Assembly: GCA_945952065.1 (NCBI GenBank)
Contig: CAMFGY010000004.1
Coordinates: 124,001 to 188,000, forward strand
Direction: 5' to 3'
Length of the DNA: 64,000 bases
DNA from: an uncultured Burkholderiales bacterium
Lineage (GTDB): Bacteria; Pseudomonadota; Gammaproteobacteria; Burkholderiales; Burkholderiaceae_C
Under the pieces are notes generated by a model. The model did no database searches. It was not told the origin of the DNA and was given only the letters and a program-made list of their open reading frames with translations. This document shows positions 36,753 to 45,026 of this stretch, in pieces; position 1 is the stretch's first letter; every line of letters starts with the position of its first letter. A program made the translations under genes and the position numbers.

Positions 36753-38879
36753 CTAAATCGCCAGCGGGTCCACATCCACGGCCCAGCGCAGCAAGCCTTT
36801 GTGCTCGCGCTTGAGCGCATGCAGCTCGGGCAGCCAGTGCCACAAAAGGCGCTGCAAGGCGCTGCGGCTGCTGGCCTCGACCAGCATCTGCATGCGTTCG
36901 ACGTTAGCCACCCGGGCCACGCTCATGGGGATGCTGGGGTAAATCAGCACGGCGTCGGCCTCGGGCAGGCTGCGTGCCCAGCGCGAAGCCGCGTCCAAAA
37001 AGCCTTTGGCGGCCTCGGCCGTGCGGCCCTCGGCGCGCAGCAAGGCCAGGTGCGCAAACGGCGGCAGCCCGGCGGACTCGCGCTCGGCCAGTTGGCTTTG
37101 CGCAAAGGCCTCATAGTCATGCCGCGCCAGGGCTTTGTAGAGCGCGTGCTCGGGGTGCCAGGTCTGCACCCACATCTCGCTGCGGGCGGCTTGTTCGGCG
37201 TCACGCCCGGCGCGGCCACCGGCCTGCATCAAAAGCGCAAACAGCCGCTCCGGCGCGCGGAAGTCGCTGCTGAACAAAGCGCCGTCCGGGTTGACCGCCG
37301 CCACCAGGGTGATGCGGCGGAAGTCATGGCCTTTGGTGACCATCTGCGTGCCGACCACGATGTCCACCTCGCCGCTGTGCACCGCATGCAGCTGCGCTTC
37401 CAGCTCACCCTTGAGCTTGGTGGAGTCGGCATCGATGCGCAGCACGCGTGCGCCCGGCAATTGCTCCTGCAACTGCTCTTCCAGGCGCTCGGTGCCCCGG
37501 CCCAAGGGCGCGATGTCTTGGTTGCCGCAGGTCGGGCATTCGCTGGGCACGCGCTGCGTGAAGCCGCAGTGGTGGCAACGCAGCGTACGGTCGCCCTTGT
37601 GGAAAACGCGCCAGGCGCTGCAGTGCGGGCAATCGCTCTTCCAGTTGCATTCGGCACAGTGCAAAACCGGTGCATAGCCACGCCGGTTCAAAAAAATCAG
37701 GCTTTGCTCGCCGCGCTCCAGCCGCTTGCGCAACGCCTCCAACAAGGGCGTGGTCAGGGCGGTGGTCACGCCCTTGCTCAGCGGCAGCGTCTTCATGTCG
37801 AACAAGCGCACCCGCGGCATGGCCCCACCGCCGATGCGCTCGGGCAATCTCAACAGCTTGTAGCGGCCTCGCACGGTGTTCGCCGGGGGGCTCGCAGCTT
37901 GAGCTTTTTGCCAGCTCTCCAGCGAGGGCGTGGCCGAACCCAGCATCACCGGGATCTTGAGCTGATGAGCCCGGTAGACCGCCAGATCGCGTGCCGAATA
38001 GCGTGCCCCATCTTGCTGCTTGTAGGAGGGGTCGTGCTCTTCATCGACCACGATCAGGCCCAGGCGCGGCATGGAAGCAAACACCGCCAGCCGGGTGCCC
38101 AGCACCAGCTCCGCTTGCCCCGCATGGGCGGCCAGCCAATGGCGCAGACGCTGCGCGGGGGTCAGGCCACTGTGCAAAGAGACAATGGCGCGGCCCGCAA
38201 AGCGCTCGGCAAAGCGCGCCTCCAGCTGAGGTGTCAGATTGATTTCGGGCACCAGCACCAAGACCTGCCGGCCCTGGCTGAGCGCATGCTCGGCGGCGCG
38301 CAAATAGACCTCGGTCTTGCCGCTGCCGGTCACCCCATACAGCAGCAGAGGCGGCGGCGCCTTGGCGCTGGCCAACAAGGCATCCAACTGCCCCAGCACC
38401 TCGGCTTGTGCCGGGCTGAGCTCGGGCTTTTGAGCCGGGCTTGCGTCAGCGGCGGCCCGGGCTTGTTCTGCGGCCCATTTGTCGAGTTTTTTCAGCCGCA
38501 TCTTCAGCTGTGCAGCGTCCAACTCCCGCAGCTGAGGCGGCAAGACCGACAGCGCCAGTTCGCCGATGCTGCGTTGGTAATAGCGAGCCGCAAATTCGAC
38601 CAAGCTGCACCAGGCCGCGCTCAAGGGCGGTATGCCCTCCATGCAGCCCAGAATGGGGCGCAGGGCCGCGGGTTCGGTGCTCGCGTCGGGCTCGCCGGGC
38701 CAGACGATGCCCATCAACTCGCGCCGGCCCAAAGGCACGCGCACCAAGCTGCCGGGCGGCAAAGCCTGCTCGCTCAGATAGTCCAAGGGCGCGCTGATCC
38801 CGCTGTGCTGCGGCGCATCCACCGCCACACGCAGCCTGTGCTGCGGCGGTTGGGCTTCAGAAAAAGCGGCCTCGCTCAT
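36753..38879 (-). CDS. priA: primosomal protein N' (replication restart helicase PriA)
   Basis: About 708 residues. Seen in order: an N-terminal DNA-binding region (LRVAVDAPQHSGISAPLDYL), Walker A GVTGSGKTEVYL, VPEINLTPQLEARF, motif II VVDEEHDPSYKQQ, motif III GSATPSLE, then paired zinc cysteines (CAECNWKSDCPHC; CHHCG; CPTCG) and the C-terminal helicase lobe (GTQMVTKGHDF, AGRAGR region). PriA reloads the replisome at stalled forks. ATG 38879 is used; GTG 38891 is possible. The preceding 360 bp contain DnaA-box-like sequences. Confidence 0.96.
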   Translation of the reverse strand: MSEAAFSEAQPPQHRLRVAVDAPQHSGISAPLDYLSEQALPPGSLVRVPLGRRELMGIVWPGEPDASTEPAALRPILGCMEGIPPLSAAWCSLVEFAARYYQRSIGELALSVLPPQLRELDAAQLKMRLKKLDKWAAEQARAAADASPAQKPELSPAQAEVLGQLDALLASAKAPPPLLLYGVTGSGKTEVYLRAAEHALSQGRQVLVLVPEINLTPQLEARFAERFAGRAIVSLHSGLTPAQRLRHWLAAHAGQAELVLGTRLAVFASMPRLGLIVVDEEHDPSYKQQDGARYSARDLAVYRAHQLKIPVMLGSATPSLESWQKAQAASPPANTVRGRYKLLRLPERIGGGAMPRVRLFDMKTLPLSKGVTTALTTPLLEALRKRLERGEQSLIFLNRRGYAPVLHCAECNWKSDCPHCSAWRVFHKGDRTLRCHHCGFTQRVPSECPTCGNQDIAPLGRGTERLEEQLQEQLPGARVLRIDADSTKLKGELEAQLHAVHSGEVDIVVGTQMVTKGHDFRRITLVAAVNPDGALFSSDFRAPERLFALLMQAGGRAGRDAEQAARSEMWVQTWHPEHALYKALARHDYEAFAQSQLAERESAGLPPFAHLALLRAEGRTAEAAKGFLDAASRWARSLPEADAVLIYPSIPMSVARVANVERMQMLVEASSRSALQRLLWHWLPELHALKREHKGLLRWAVDVDPLAI

Positions 38880-38970
38880 GCCTGACACCACGCGGCCAGA
38901 TCAGGTATCAAATGAGCTTTAGCGCTTAAGTGCATGATTTGAAAGGGCTCCCAAACTTGCGCACCATTTC

Positions 38971-38979
38971 TGTGGATAA
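38971..38979 (-). promoter_or_regulatory. DnaA box (perfect consensus)
   Basis: TGTGGATAA on the plus strand is TTATCCACA on the minus strand, a perfect match to the classical DnaA box. Two one-mismatch sites in the same orientation follow at 39128-39136 (CTATTCACA) and 39160-39168 (TTATCCCCA). It lies 92 bp upstream of the priA start. Confidence 0.6.
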
Positions 38980-39127
38980 CTTTGTGGGGAAAGTTCGAAG
39001 AGTCTGGCCTCACAGCGCTTGTCGTTCAAAACTGGCCTGCGCGACGATTCGCGCCGCAGCGCAGGCATCCTCTTATAAATCAAGCACTTAGCCTGCAATC
39101 GGGAAAACACGGAGCTGCAAAACCCTA

Positions 39128-39168
39128 TGTGAATAGCCCCAGGCTCCAGGCCCCGTTTCTGGGGATAA
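39128..39168 (-). promoter_or_regulatory. two near-consensus DnaA boxes
   Basis: Minus-strand CTATTCACA (39128-39136) and TTATCCCCA (39160-39168), each one base from TTATNCACA. Same orientation as the perfect site at 38971-38979. Significance depends on clustering and should be scored against the genome background. Confidence 0.4.
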
Positions 39169-39212
39169 GTCTCTACCCTGAGTGCTTACTTCACGTTTTG
39201 TGGGCTTTGTTT

Positions 39213-39230
39213 CTGGGCCTTGCGGCCCAG
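39213..39230 (-). terminator. hairpin after hemE
   Basis: CTGGGCC (39213-39219), TTGC loop, GGCCCAG (39224-39230): a perfect 7-bp stem starting 9 bp after the hemE stop. The following minus-strand bases are A-rich, not T-rich, so it may stabilise the mRNA end more than terminate. Confidence 0.4.
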
Positions 39231-39239
39231 CGCCCAGCC

Positions 39240-40331
39240 TCAAACGCCCGCGCGCAATCGCCGCGAATGGGCATGCACCTCGTCCACCAAGGCCGAGACG
39301 TGCTCGGGCGGGGTGAACTGGCTGATGCCATGTCCCAAATTGAACACATGGCCGTCCCAGCCGCCGTCGGCGCGCTGCGGCTTGCCAAAGCTGTCCAGCA
39401 CCGCGCGAACCTGCTCACGGATGGCGTCCGGTGGGGCGAACAGCACATTCGGGTCCAGATTGCCCTGCAGGGCCACCCGGCCGCCGACCTGGGCGCGGGC
39501 GCGGCCCAAGTTGGCCTTCCAGTCCAGGCCCACCACATCGGCGCCGGCGTCGGCAATCTCATCCAGCCAGAGCGCGCCACCCTTGGTGAACAAGATGCGC
39601 GGAATGCGCTGCCCTTCATGCTCGGTCTTGACCTGGGCCAACACGCGGCGGGAGTAGTCCAGGCTGAAGCGCTGGAACATGCCATCGGCCAGCACGCCGC
39701 CCCAGCTGTCAAACAGCATCACCGCTTGCGCGCCCGCTTCGATCTGGGCATTCAGGTACTGCGCCACCGCGTCGGCATTGACCTGCAGGATGCGGTGCAT
39801 CAGGTCGGGGCGGGCGTACATCAAGCTCTTGACCTGGCGATAGTCGTCCGAGCCGCCGCCTTCGACCATATAGCAGGCCAGGGTCCAGGGGCTGCCGGAG
39901 AAGCCGATCAGCGGCACGCGGCCATTCAGGGCCTTGCGGATCGAGCTGACCGCGTCAAAGACATAGCGCAGCTTGTCCATATCGGGCACGGCCAGTTCGT
40001 TCACCGCGGCCTCGTCGCGCACGTTCTTGGCGAACTTCGGCCCTTCGCCGATTTGGAAAGAAAGCCCCAAGCCCATGGCGTCGGGCACCGTCAGGATGTC
40101 GCTGAACAAAATGGCGGCGTCGAGCCTGTAGCGCTCCAGCGGCTGCAGCGTCACCTCGGTGGCGTAATCGGTATTGGTGGCCAGGCCCATAAAACTGCCG
40201 GCCTTGGCGCGGGTCTCGCGGTACTCTGGCAGGTAGCGGCCAGCTTGGCGCATCAGCCAGACGGGCGTGTAGTCAGTGGGCTGGCGCAAGCAGGCGCGCA
40301 GAAAGGTGTCGTTTTGGAGTGGGGCGTTCAT
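39240..40331 (-). CDS. hemE: uroporphyrinogen decarboxylase
   Basis: A 363-residue enzyme of tetrapyrrole synthesis that removes four carboxyl groups from uroporphyrinogen III in the cytosol. The diagnostic N-terminal motif [19 protein letters not shown] is present, with later conserved parts [19 protein letters not shown] and [10 protein letters not shown]. Length is close to the usual ~355. ATG 40331 (ATGAACGCC) is used; another ATG lies two codons earlier. It is divergent from lemA. Confidence 0.97.
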   Translation of the reverse strand: MNAPLQNDTFLRACLRQPTDYTPVWLMRQAGRYLPEYRETRAKAGSFMGLATNTDYATEVTLQPLERYRLDAAILFSDILTVPDAMGLGLSFQIGEGPKFAKNVRDEAAVNELAVPDMDKLRYVFDAVSSIRKALNGRVPLIGFSGSPWTLACYMVEGGGSDDYRQVKSLMYARPDLMHRILQVNADAVAQYLNAQIEAGAQAVMLFDSWGGVLADGMFQRFSLDYSRRVLAQVKTEHEGQRIPRILFTKGGALWLDEIADAGADVVGLDWKANLGRARAQVGGRVALQGNLDPNVLFAPPDAIREQVRAVLDSFGKPQRADGGWDGHVFNLGHGISQFTPPEHVSALVDEVHAHSRRLRAGV

Positions 40332-40460
40332 GCGCATGATTATCGACGCCGAAAGCACATGACAGGCCGCGAGCGGCGCTGCGATACTCCGCGCGGACTT
40401 GATACCGATCAGCCCGGCCTCATATTCCGGCTGGCCCCAACACATTCAGGAGGTTTTCAC

Positions 40461-41078
40461 ATGTCATCGATTCTGAAGCGCGGCGCTTTGACCGCCACGG
40501 TTTTGACCGCCACCCTCACGCTGTCCGGCTGCGGCTACAACCAATTCCAGACGCTTGACGAGCAAGTGAACGCCGGCTGGGCCGAGGTTTTGAACCAGTA
40601 CCAGCGCCGCGCCGACCTGATCCCCAATATCGTCAGCACCGTCAAGGGCGAAGCCAATTTTGAGCAAGAGACGCTGACCAAGGTCGTGGAGGCGCGCGCC
40701 AAAGCCACCAGCATTCAAGTCACGCCCGAGCTGGCCAATGACCCCGAGGCGCTGAAGAAATTCCAAGCCGCCCAGGGCGAGGTGTCTAGCACCCTGAGCC
40801 GCTTGATGATGGTGACCGAAAACTACCCTAACTTGAAAGCCAATCAGGGCTTCCAAGACCTGCGCGTGCAATTGGAAGGCACCGAAAACCGCATCACCGT
40901 GGCCCGCAACCGCTACATCAAGACGGTGGCCGAGTACAACATGCACACCCGCCAGTTCCCCACCAATCTGACCGCCATGATTTTTGGCTACAAGGTCAAG
41001 CCCAGCTTCACGGTCGAGAACGAGGCCGCCATCAAGGCCGCGCCCACGGTGAGTTTCGACAAGCCCGCCTCCAAGTAA
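40461..41078 (+). CDS. lemA: LemA family lipoprotein
   Basis: A 205-residue protein beginning with a lipoprotein signal (LTATLTLSGCGYN, lipobox LSGC) and followed by the helical LemA domain (LDEQVNAGWAEVLNQYQRRA, LIPNIVSTVKGEA, RLMMVTENYPNLKAN, ITVARNRYIKTVAEYN). ATG 40461 is fixed by AGGAGG 8 bp upstream. LemA proteins are commonly encoded beside TPM-domain proteins, as here, and are tied to the envelope; the biochemical role is not settled. Confidence 0.93.
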   Translation: MSSILKRGALTATVLTATLTLSGCGYNQFQTLDEQVNAGWAEVLNQYQRRADLIPNIVSTVKGEANFEQETLTKVVEARAKATSIQVTPELANDPEALKKFQAAQGEVSSTLSRLMMVTENYPNLKANQGFQDLRVQLEGTENRITVARNRYIKTVAEYNMHTRQFPTNLTAMIFGYKVKPSFTVENEAAIKAAPTVSFDKPASK

Positions 41079-41090
41079 GGCAGGCCGGCC

Positions 41091-42038
41091 ATGCGTGAAC
41101 CTGGGTTCCCGTGGCTCGGCAAGGGATGGGGGCTTGGCTTTTTTTTGCCACTGCTGCTGAGCGCCCTGCTCGGCCTGCTGAGCCCGAGCGCGCACACCCA
41201 AGACGTGCTGCCCGTCCCCGCCTTGAGCGCGCGCGTCATCGACCAAACCGCCACGCTGAGCAGCGCTCAGCAAAGCGCGCTGGAAACCAAACTGGCCGCC
41301 TTTGAACAGGAGGCCGGCTCGCAGCTGGTGATTCTGCTGGTGCCCACCGTGGCCCCCGAGGACATTGCCAGTTATGCCCAGCGCATCGGTGACGCCTGGA
41401 AGATCGGCCGCCGCGATGTGGGCGACGGCCTGCTGATCGTGGTGGCCAAGAATGACCGCAAGGTTCGCATCGAAGTCGCCAAAACACTGGAAGGCGCCGT
41501 GCCGGATTTGGCGGCGCGGCAAATCATTCAAAACGCCATCACGCCTGCCTTCAAGGCCGGCGACTATGCCGGGGGCTTGAATCAAGCGGTGGACCAATTG
41601 AGCGCCCGGATTCGCGGCGAAGCCCTGCCGGCGCCCAAGTCGAGCAACAAAAACAGCTCGGCCCAAGACGGCCTCAGCTTTGAAGAACTGGGGGCGCTGT
41701 TCTTCATCGGTGTGCCGGTGCTGGGCGGCATTTTGATCGGCATCTTCGGCCGCAAGCTGGGCAGCCTGCTGACCGGCGGCGCCGCCGGCGCCATCGGCTG
41801 GGTGATTGCCTCCAGCCTCTTGATTGCCGGCTTGGCGGCCGTGGCCTCGATGATTCTGGTCGGGGTGATGGGCGTGGGCTCGGGGCGCAGCATCGGGCGG
41901 CGCGGCGGCGGCCACGGTGGCCCCATCATCTGGGGCGGCGGTGGCGGTGGCGGCTTTGGCGGCGGCGGAGGTGGCGGCGGATTTTCTTCCGGCGGCGGTG
42001 GCGATTTTGGCGGCGGCGGTGCCTCCGGAGACTGGTGA
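41091..42038 (+). CDS. TPM-domain (YgcG-like) membrane protein with Gly-rich tail
   Basis: A 315-residue protein: signal/anchor helix, TPM domain (~40-165; RVIDQTATLSSAQQSALETK, QLVILLVPTV, GDGLLIVVAKNDRKVRIEV), two membrane helices around 215-265, and a glycine-rich C-terminal tail of some 45 residues coded near 41,895-42,036. It follows lemA by 12 bp. The tail pattern GGGGGFSSGGGGDFGGGGAS is common to this family. It overlaps the next gene by 4 bp. Confidence 0.9.
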   Translation: MREPGFPWLGKGWGLGFFLPLLLSALLGLLSPSAHTQDVLPVPALSARVIDQTATLSSAQQSALETKLAAFEQEAGSQLVILLVPTVAPEDIASYAQRIGDAWKIGRRDVGDGLLIVVAKNDRKVRIEVAKTLEGAVPDLAARQIIQNAITPAFKAGDYAGGLNQAVDQLSARIRGEALPAPKSSNKNSSAQDGLSFEELGALFFIGVPVLGGILIGIFGRKLGSLLTGGAAGAIGWVIASSLLIAGLAAVASMILVGVMGVGSGRSIGRRGGGHGGPIIWGGGGGGGFGGGGGGGGFSSGGGGDFGGGGASGDW

Positions 42039-42571
42039 CGAAGATGCCTCAAAACAGCCATCAAAAATCAATGCTTCTGCGTCTGCTCCGGCACCGCTGG
42101 ACCGACAGCGGAACCGTCGCTCGCGCCCTGCCCGGAGCAGCCATCGCCAAGCTCGAAGCCCGCATCCGCGCCAGTGAGCAGCAGCACAGCGGCGAGATCT
42201 GCGTCTGCGTGGAGGCCGGCCTGCCGCTGTCTTACTTGAGCAAGCGTTTGAGCGCGCGCCAGCGTGCCCTCACCTTGTTCGGCAAGCTGCGCATCTGGGA
42301 CACCGAGGCCAACAACGGCGTGCTGATCTACCTCTTGCTGGCCGACCAAGCGATTGAGATCGTGGCCGACCGAGGGCTGAACGCCCAGGTGCAGCCCGAG
42401 CAATGGCACGCCATCGTCGACACCCTGCGCGAGCATTTGCGCGCCGGGCGTTTCGAGGATGGCCTGCAAGCCGCAGTGGACGGCGTGGATGCCTTGCTGC
42501 AAAGCAAGTTCCCGCTGGCACCGGGCCAAAGCAACCCGAATGAGTTGCCCGACGCGGTGGTGCTGCTTTAA
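42035..42571 (+). CDS. TPM-domain protein (second copy)
   Basis: About 178 residues with a second TPM domain (AKLEARIRASEQQHSGEICV, TEANNGVLIYLLLADQAIEI, VADRGLNAQVQPEQWHAIVD). There is no signal peptide or membrane helix, unlike its neighbour, so it may face the cytosol. GTG 42035 overlaps the previous stop (GTGA) and has GGAG 4 bp upstream; ATG 42044 and ATG 42071 are alternatives. The lemA-TPM-TPM set is a single operon. Confidence 0.85.
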   Translation: MTKMPQNSHQKSMLLRLLRHRWTDSGTVARALPGAAIAKLEARIRASEQQHSGEICVCVEAGLPLSYLSKRLSARQRALTLFGKLRIWDTEANNGVLIYLLLADQAIEIVADRGLNAQVQPEQWHAIVDTLREHLRAGRFEDGLQAAVDGVDALLQSKFPLAPGQSNPNELPDAVVLL

Positions 42572-42606
42572 CACCCCGCGCCGATACGACCCTTCAAAGC
42601 GCCCAT

Positions 42607-43428
42607 TCAACGCGGCCGAATCGGCCGGAGCTTGCCGCCAAAGCTCTCCACCAAGGGGGCGTGCCCCAGCGGCGGGAACTTCAGCTTTGACGGCGGCACC
42701 GCCACATCGGGCAGCCGGGCCAGCAAATCGCGGATCAGGGTCAAGCGACCGCGCCGCTGGTCATTGAAGTCCACCAGGGTCCAAGGCGCATGGCGGCTGT
42801 GCGTGGCCACCAACATCTGGTCGCGCGCCTGACCATATTCTTTGTAAAGCCGGCGCGCATCCAGATCAATCGGTGAGAGCTTCCAGCGCTTGAGCGGGTC
42901 GGCCAGCCGCTCGGCAAAGCGAATCTCTTGCTGGGCCTGATCCACTGTCAGCCAATATTTGAAGAGCAAGATGCCGTCATCGACCAGCAGCTTTTCAAAC
43001 ACCGGCGCTTGCTTCAAAAAGGCCTGCGTTTGCTCGGGCGTGCAAAAGCCCATCACCGTTTCAACACCGGCGCGGTTGTACCAACTGCGGTCGAACAGCG
43101 CGATCTCCCCCGCCGCCGGCAGGTGCGGCACATAGCGCTGAAAGTACCACTCGCCCCGCTCGCGTTCACTGGGTTTGCCTAGGGCCACCACATGGCATTG
43201 ACGCGGGTTCAGGGTTTCAGAGATGGCCGAGATCACCCCGCCCTTGCCCGCCGTGTCGCGCCCCTCAATCAACACCAACAGGCGCTTGCCTTGATGCTGC
43301 AACCACCGCGCCATGGCATTGAGCTCCAGCTGCAAAGGCAGCAGCTGCGCGAGGTAGTCGCTTTTGCTGAGCTTGTCCGCGCCATCGGTGCTCGCGCCCT
43401 TGCTCTTGCTTTTGGTTTTGCTGGCCAT
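42607..43428 (-). CDS. ppk2: polyphosphate kinase 2 family protein
   Basis: A 273-residue PPK2 with Walker A-like EGRDTAGKGG, lid/Walker B DRSWYNRAGVE and DARRLYKEYGQARDQML. Single-domain PPK2 enzymes transfer phosphate between polyphosphate and nucleotides. ATG 43428 begins MASKTKSKSKG; GGGAG lies about 10 bp upstream and the earlier frame is the repeat-rich gap. It converges on the TPM gene with 35 bp between. Confidence 0.92.
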   Translation of the reverse strand: MASKTKSKSKGASTDGADKLSKSDYLAQLLPLQLELNAMARWLQHQGKRLLVLIEGRDTAGKGGVISAISETLNPRQCHVVALGKPSERERGEWYFQRYVPHLPAAGEIALFDRSWYNRAGVETVMGFCTPEQTQAFLKQAPVFEKLLVDDGILLFKYWLTVDQAQQEIRFAERLADPLKRWKLSPIDLDARRLYKEYGQARDQMLVATHSRHAPWTLVDFNDQRRGRLTLIRDLLARLPDVAVPPSKLKFPPLGHAPLVESFGGKLRPIRPR

Positions 43429-43571
43429 ATGCGCCGTCTCCCTTGCTGTGTTTGGAAGCCATAGCTTATGACAAGCCACGCGTTGAGCGGGCGCATGAGT
43501 TCTGGGAGCCTTGCACCTCCGGACTTGCCGGCTGCAGCAATGTGCCCATTGCAGTCTTAGATTTGGGCGAC

Positions 43572-43676
43572 GATCAGGACACTTGGGGGCTCCACGTCGC
43601 TCCTGTCCCCCGCCCCGGGCTCGCGCCCGGGTCTCCTCCTTTACCTCGCGCCGCAGAGCCCCCAAGCGTCCTGATC
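43572..43676. repeat. 21-nt inverted repeat, arms 43572-43592 and 43656-43676
   Basis: The arms agree in 20 of 21 positions (GATCAGGAC...GGGGGCTC against GAGCCCCC...GTCCTGATC) and enclose 63 nt. Inside lies a perfect hairpin CCCGGGC-TCGC-GCCCGGG at 43614-43631. Confidence 0.85.
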
Positions 43677-43801
43677 CAGCACGGCCGTGCTACTTCTTCG
43701 AGGACGCGCATCGGTGGAACTGCCGAGTGGCGTCGGGGGTGTGATTCCGCGAGGTAAAGGAGGAGCCGGCGCCTGCAAGGCGACGGCGGGGGACAGGAGC
43801 G
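43598..43801. repeat. two-block inverted repeat (A-B ... B'-A')
   Basis: Block A (17 nt, 43598-43614) recurs inverted at 43785-43801; block B (18 nt, 43633-43650, CTCCTCCTTTACCTCGCG) recurs inverted at 43748-43765. Both pairs are exact and keep the same order and nearly the same spacing (18 and 19 nt), so the whole unit is duplicated head to head. The centre holds the 12-nt palindrome GCACGGCCGTGC (43679-43690). It looks like a small mobile or structured-RNA element. Confidence 0.85.
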
Positions 43802-44015
43802 GAATTGCGCCCCCGGCGGCGCTCGGCACCCAACTCTCCAGCAACGTCCGCTCCGGGCACTTTGCCGAAGTTCAATGTCGCGCATTCCGAAAGGCAGGGG
43901 GCCGAAGGTGCCCCGCTGAGCCCGCCATGCGAAGGCAAGTCATCAGCGACAAGTCAGTTCAGCCGCCTGCGCTGACAGCACGCCACCTGGCAGTGGCGCC
44001 CCTGCTTGCTTCAAT

Positions 44016-44873
44016 TCAAAGCAAAACAAAGCTCTGCATGCCCGCCCAGCTTTCGCCTGCGGCCAGGCTGATGGGTTTTTCGATTTGGGCGGCTTCCACG
44101 CACAGCATCTGCAAAAAACCTTCGGTTGGCATGTCGGCCAAGGCCGCGCATTTGGCGGCGCCGGGGTTCCAGACCACGGCGTCATCAAAGCCTTGCTGGC
44201 GAATCAGCAGACGGCGCTCATGAGTGTCCAGGCGCTCGCGCAGGGTCAGCTCGTCGCGCACGCGGTGGTAGATGCGGTCCAGGTCACCGCCGGGCAGCAG
44301 CAAGTCCACCCGCTGCACTTTTTCCACTTCGTCCACCGCGTCCCAGTAACGCAGGCCGCTCAAGCCTTGCACGCTGGTCGAGTCGAGGTCCTGCAGACGC
44401 AAATAACTGTGCAGGGCAGCGGTGAAGTCAAAAGCCGTCTCGCCCTTGTTCTCGCAGGCCAACTCGATTTGCAACTCGCGGCCGCTGACGCGCACGCTCA
44501 GTTCCAACTCAAAGGCATGCGGCCAGAACATGCGGGTGGCGGCGTCGTCCGTCAGGCGCAGCACGGCCAGGGCATCGTCCTTGCCCTGCTCGGCCATCAC
44601 CAAAGCCCAAGGCTTGCTGCGCGCAAAACCATGGCGCTGCAAAGGGCCGCGCGCACCAAACTGCGGAAAGATCACCGGCACACCGCCGCGAATCGCCTGG
44701 CCCGAAGCGAACTCCGATTTGGGCGACAGGTACAACTGCTCCTCGCCGCCCACGGGTTGCCACGAAACCAAATGGCCGCCGTGCAGCAAGACCGTGGCGC
44801 GCGCGCCATCGGGCGACAGCAGCTCAATGGCATCCATGCCTTGGTAACGGGAAAGAGAGATGGGCTGAGACAC
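44016..44873 (-). CDS. D-hexose-6-phosphate mutarotase (aldose 1-epimerase-like)
   Basis: A 285-residue beta-sandwich epimerase of the YeaD type: LLHGGHLVSWQPVGGEEQLY, RGGVPVIFPQFG, LQRHGFARSKPW (catalytic-histidine region), NLGxxxx-like VVWNPGAAKCAALADMP, and MLCVEAAQIEKPISL with the glutamate base. It interconverts anomers of hexose 6-phosphates in the cytosol. The start is a GTG at 44873; ATG 44837 is the alternative and would remove part of the first strand. Confidence 0.85.
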   Translation of the reverse strand: MSQPISLSRYQGMDAIELLSPDGARATVLLHGGHLVSWQPVGGEEQLYLSPKSEFASGQAIRGGVPVIFPQFGARGPLQRHGFARSKPWALVMAEQGKDDALAVLRLTDDAATRMFWPHAFELELSVRVSGRELQIELACENKGETAFDFTAALHSYLRLQDLDSTSVQGLSGLRYWDAVDEVEKVQRVDLLLPGGDLDRIYHRVRDELTLRERLDTHERRLLIRQQGFDDAVVWNPGAAKCAALADMPTEGFLQMLCVEAAQIEKPISLAAGESWAGMQSFVLL

Positions 44874-44919
44874 AGGCAGGACCGATCAGGAGAGAGGAAA
44901 AGGAGACTACAAACGAGGC

Positions 44920-44950
44920 GCCTGCCCGGGTCGGCTTCGCCCGGGCAGGC
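44920..44950 (-). terminator. strong hairpin upstream of mutarotase
   Basis: An 11-bp perfect stem (44920-44930 with 44940-44950) and a 9-nt loop, followed on the minus strand by a moderately T-rich stretch. It probably ends the phosphopantetheinyl transferase transcript (stop at 45027). Confidence 0.6.
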
Positions 44951-45026
44951 ACCGCATTTTAAGGGGCGGCTGTTGCAGGCACAGGCCTAGCCCGCCCAAG
45001 CACTGAGCTCGGCGCGACGGGCCTGC

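Larger units (their letters stand above)
38880..39239. other. priA upstream region with DnaA-box-like sites
   Basis: A 360-bp non-coding stretch between hemE and priA (both minus strand), less GC-rich than its surroundings in parts (for example near 38905-38945 and 39070-39090). It should hold the priA promoter. Contents: three same-orientation DnaA-box-like 9-mers, one weaker site (38983-38991) and a hairpin near the hemE stop. No coding frame or tRNA is evident. Confidence 0.6.
43429..44015. other. repeat-rich intergenic region upstream of ppk2
   Basis: A 587-bp gap with no supported gene. It contains two nested inverted-repeat systems and two palindromes between 43572 and 43801, listed separately. 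The parts at 43429-43571 and 43802-44015 show nothing recognisable apart from expected promoter sequence for ppk2. Confidence 0.6.

Noticed and set aside
38880-39239. Calling this gap the replication origin
   Set aside because: DnaA-box matches alone are weak, and dnaA, dnaN and gyrB are absent here. Kept only as a finding.
41895-42036. GGC-rich repeat block as a tandem DNA repeat
   Set aside because: It codes for the glycine-rich tail that is normal in TPM-domain proteins, so the repetition is at protein level.
43572-43801. Integron attC site or insertion-sequence ends
   Set aside because: The repeats lack the attC core-site pattern, and there is no transposase frame or obvious target-site duplication.
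43690-43938. Open frame of about 82 codons on the minus strand (starting MPSHGGLSG)
   Set aside because: It runs through the inverted repeats, has no ribosome site and its composition follows the repeat blocks (the same SSFTSR-like words occur on both strands), so it is best seen as a by-product of the repeats.
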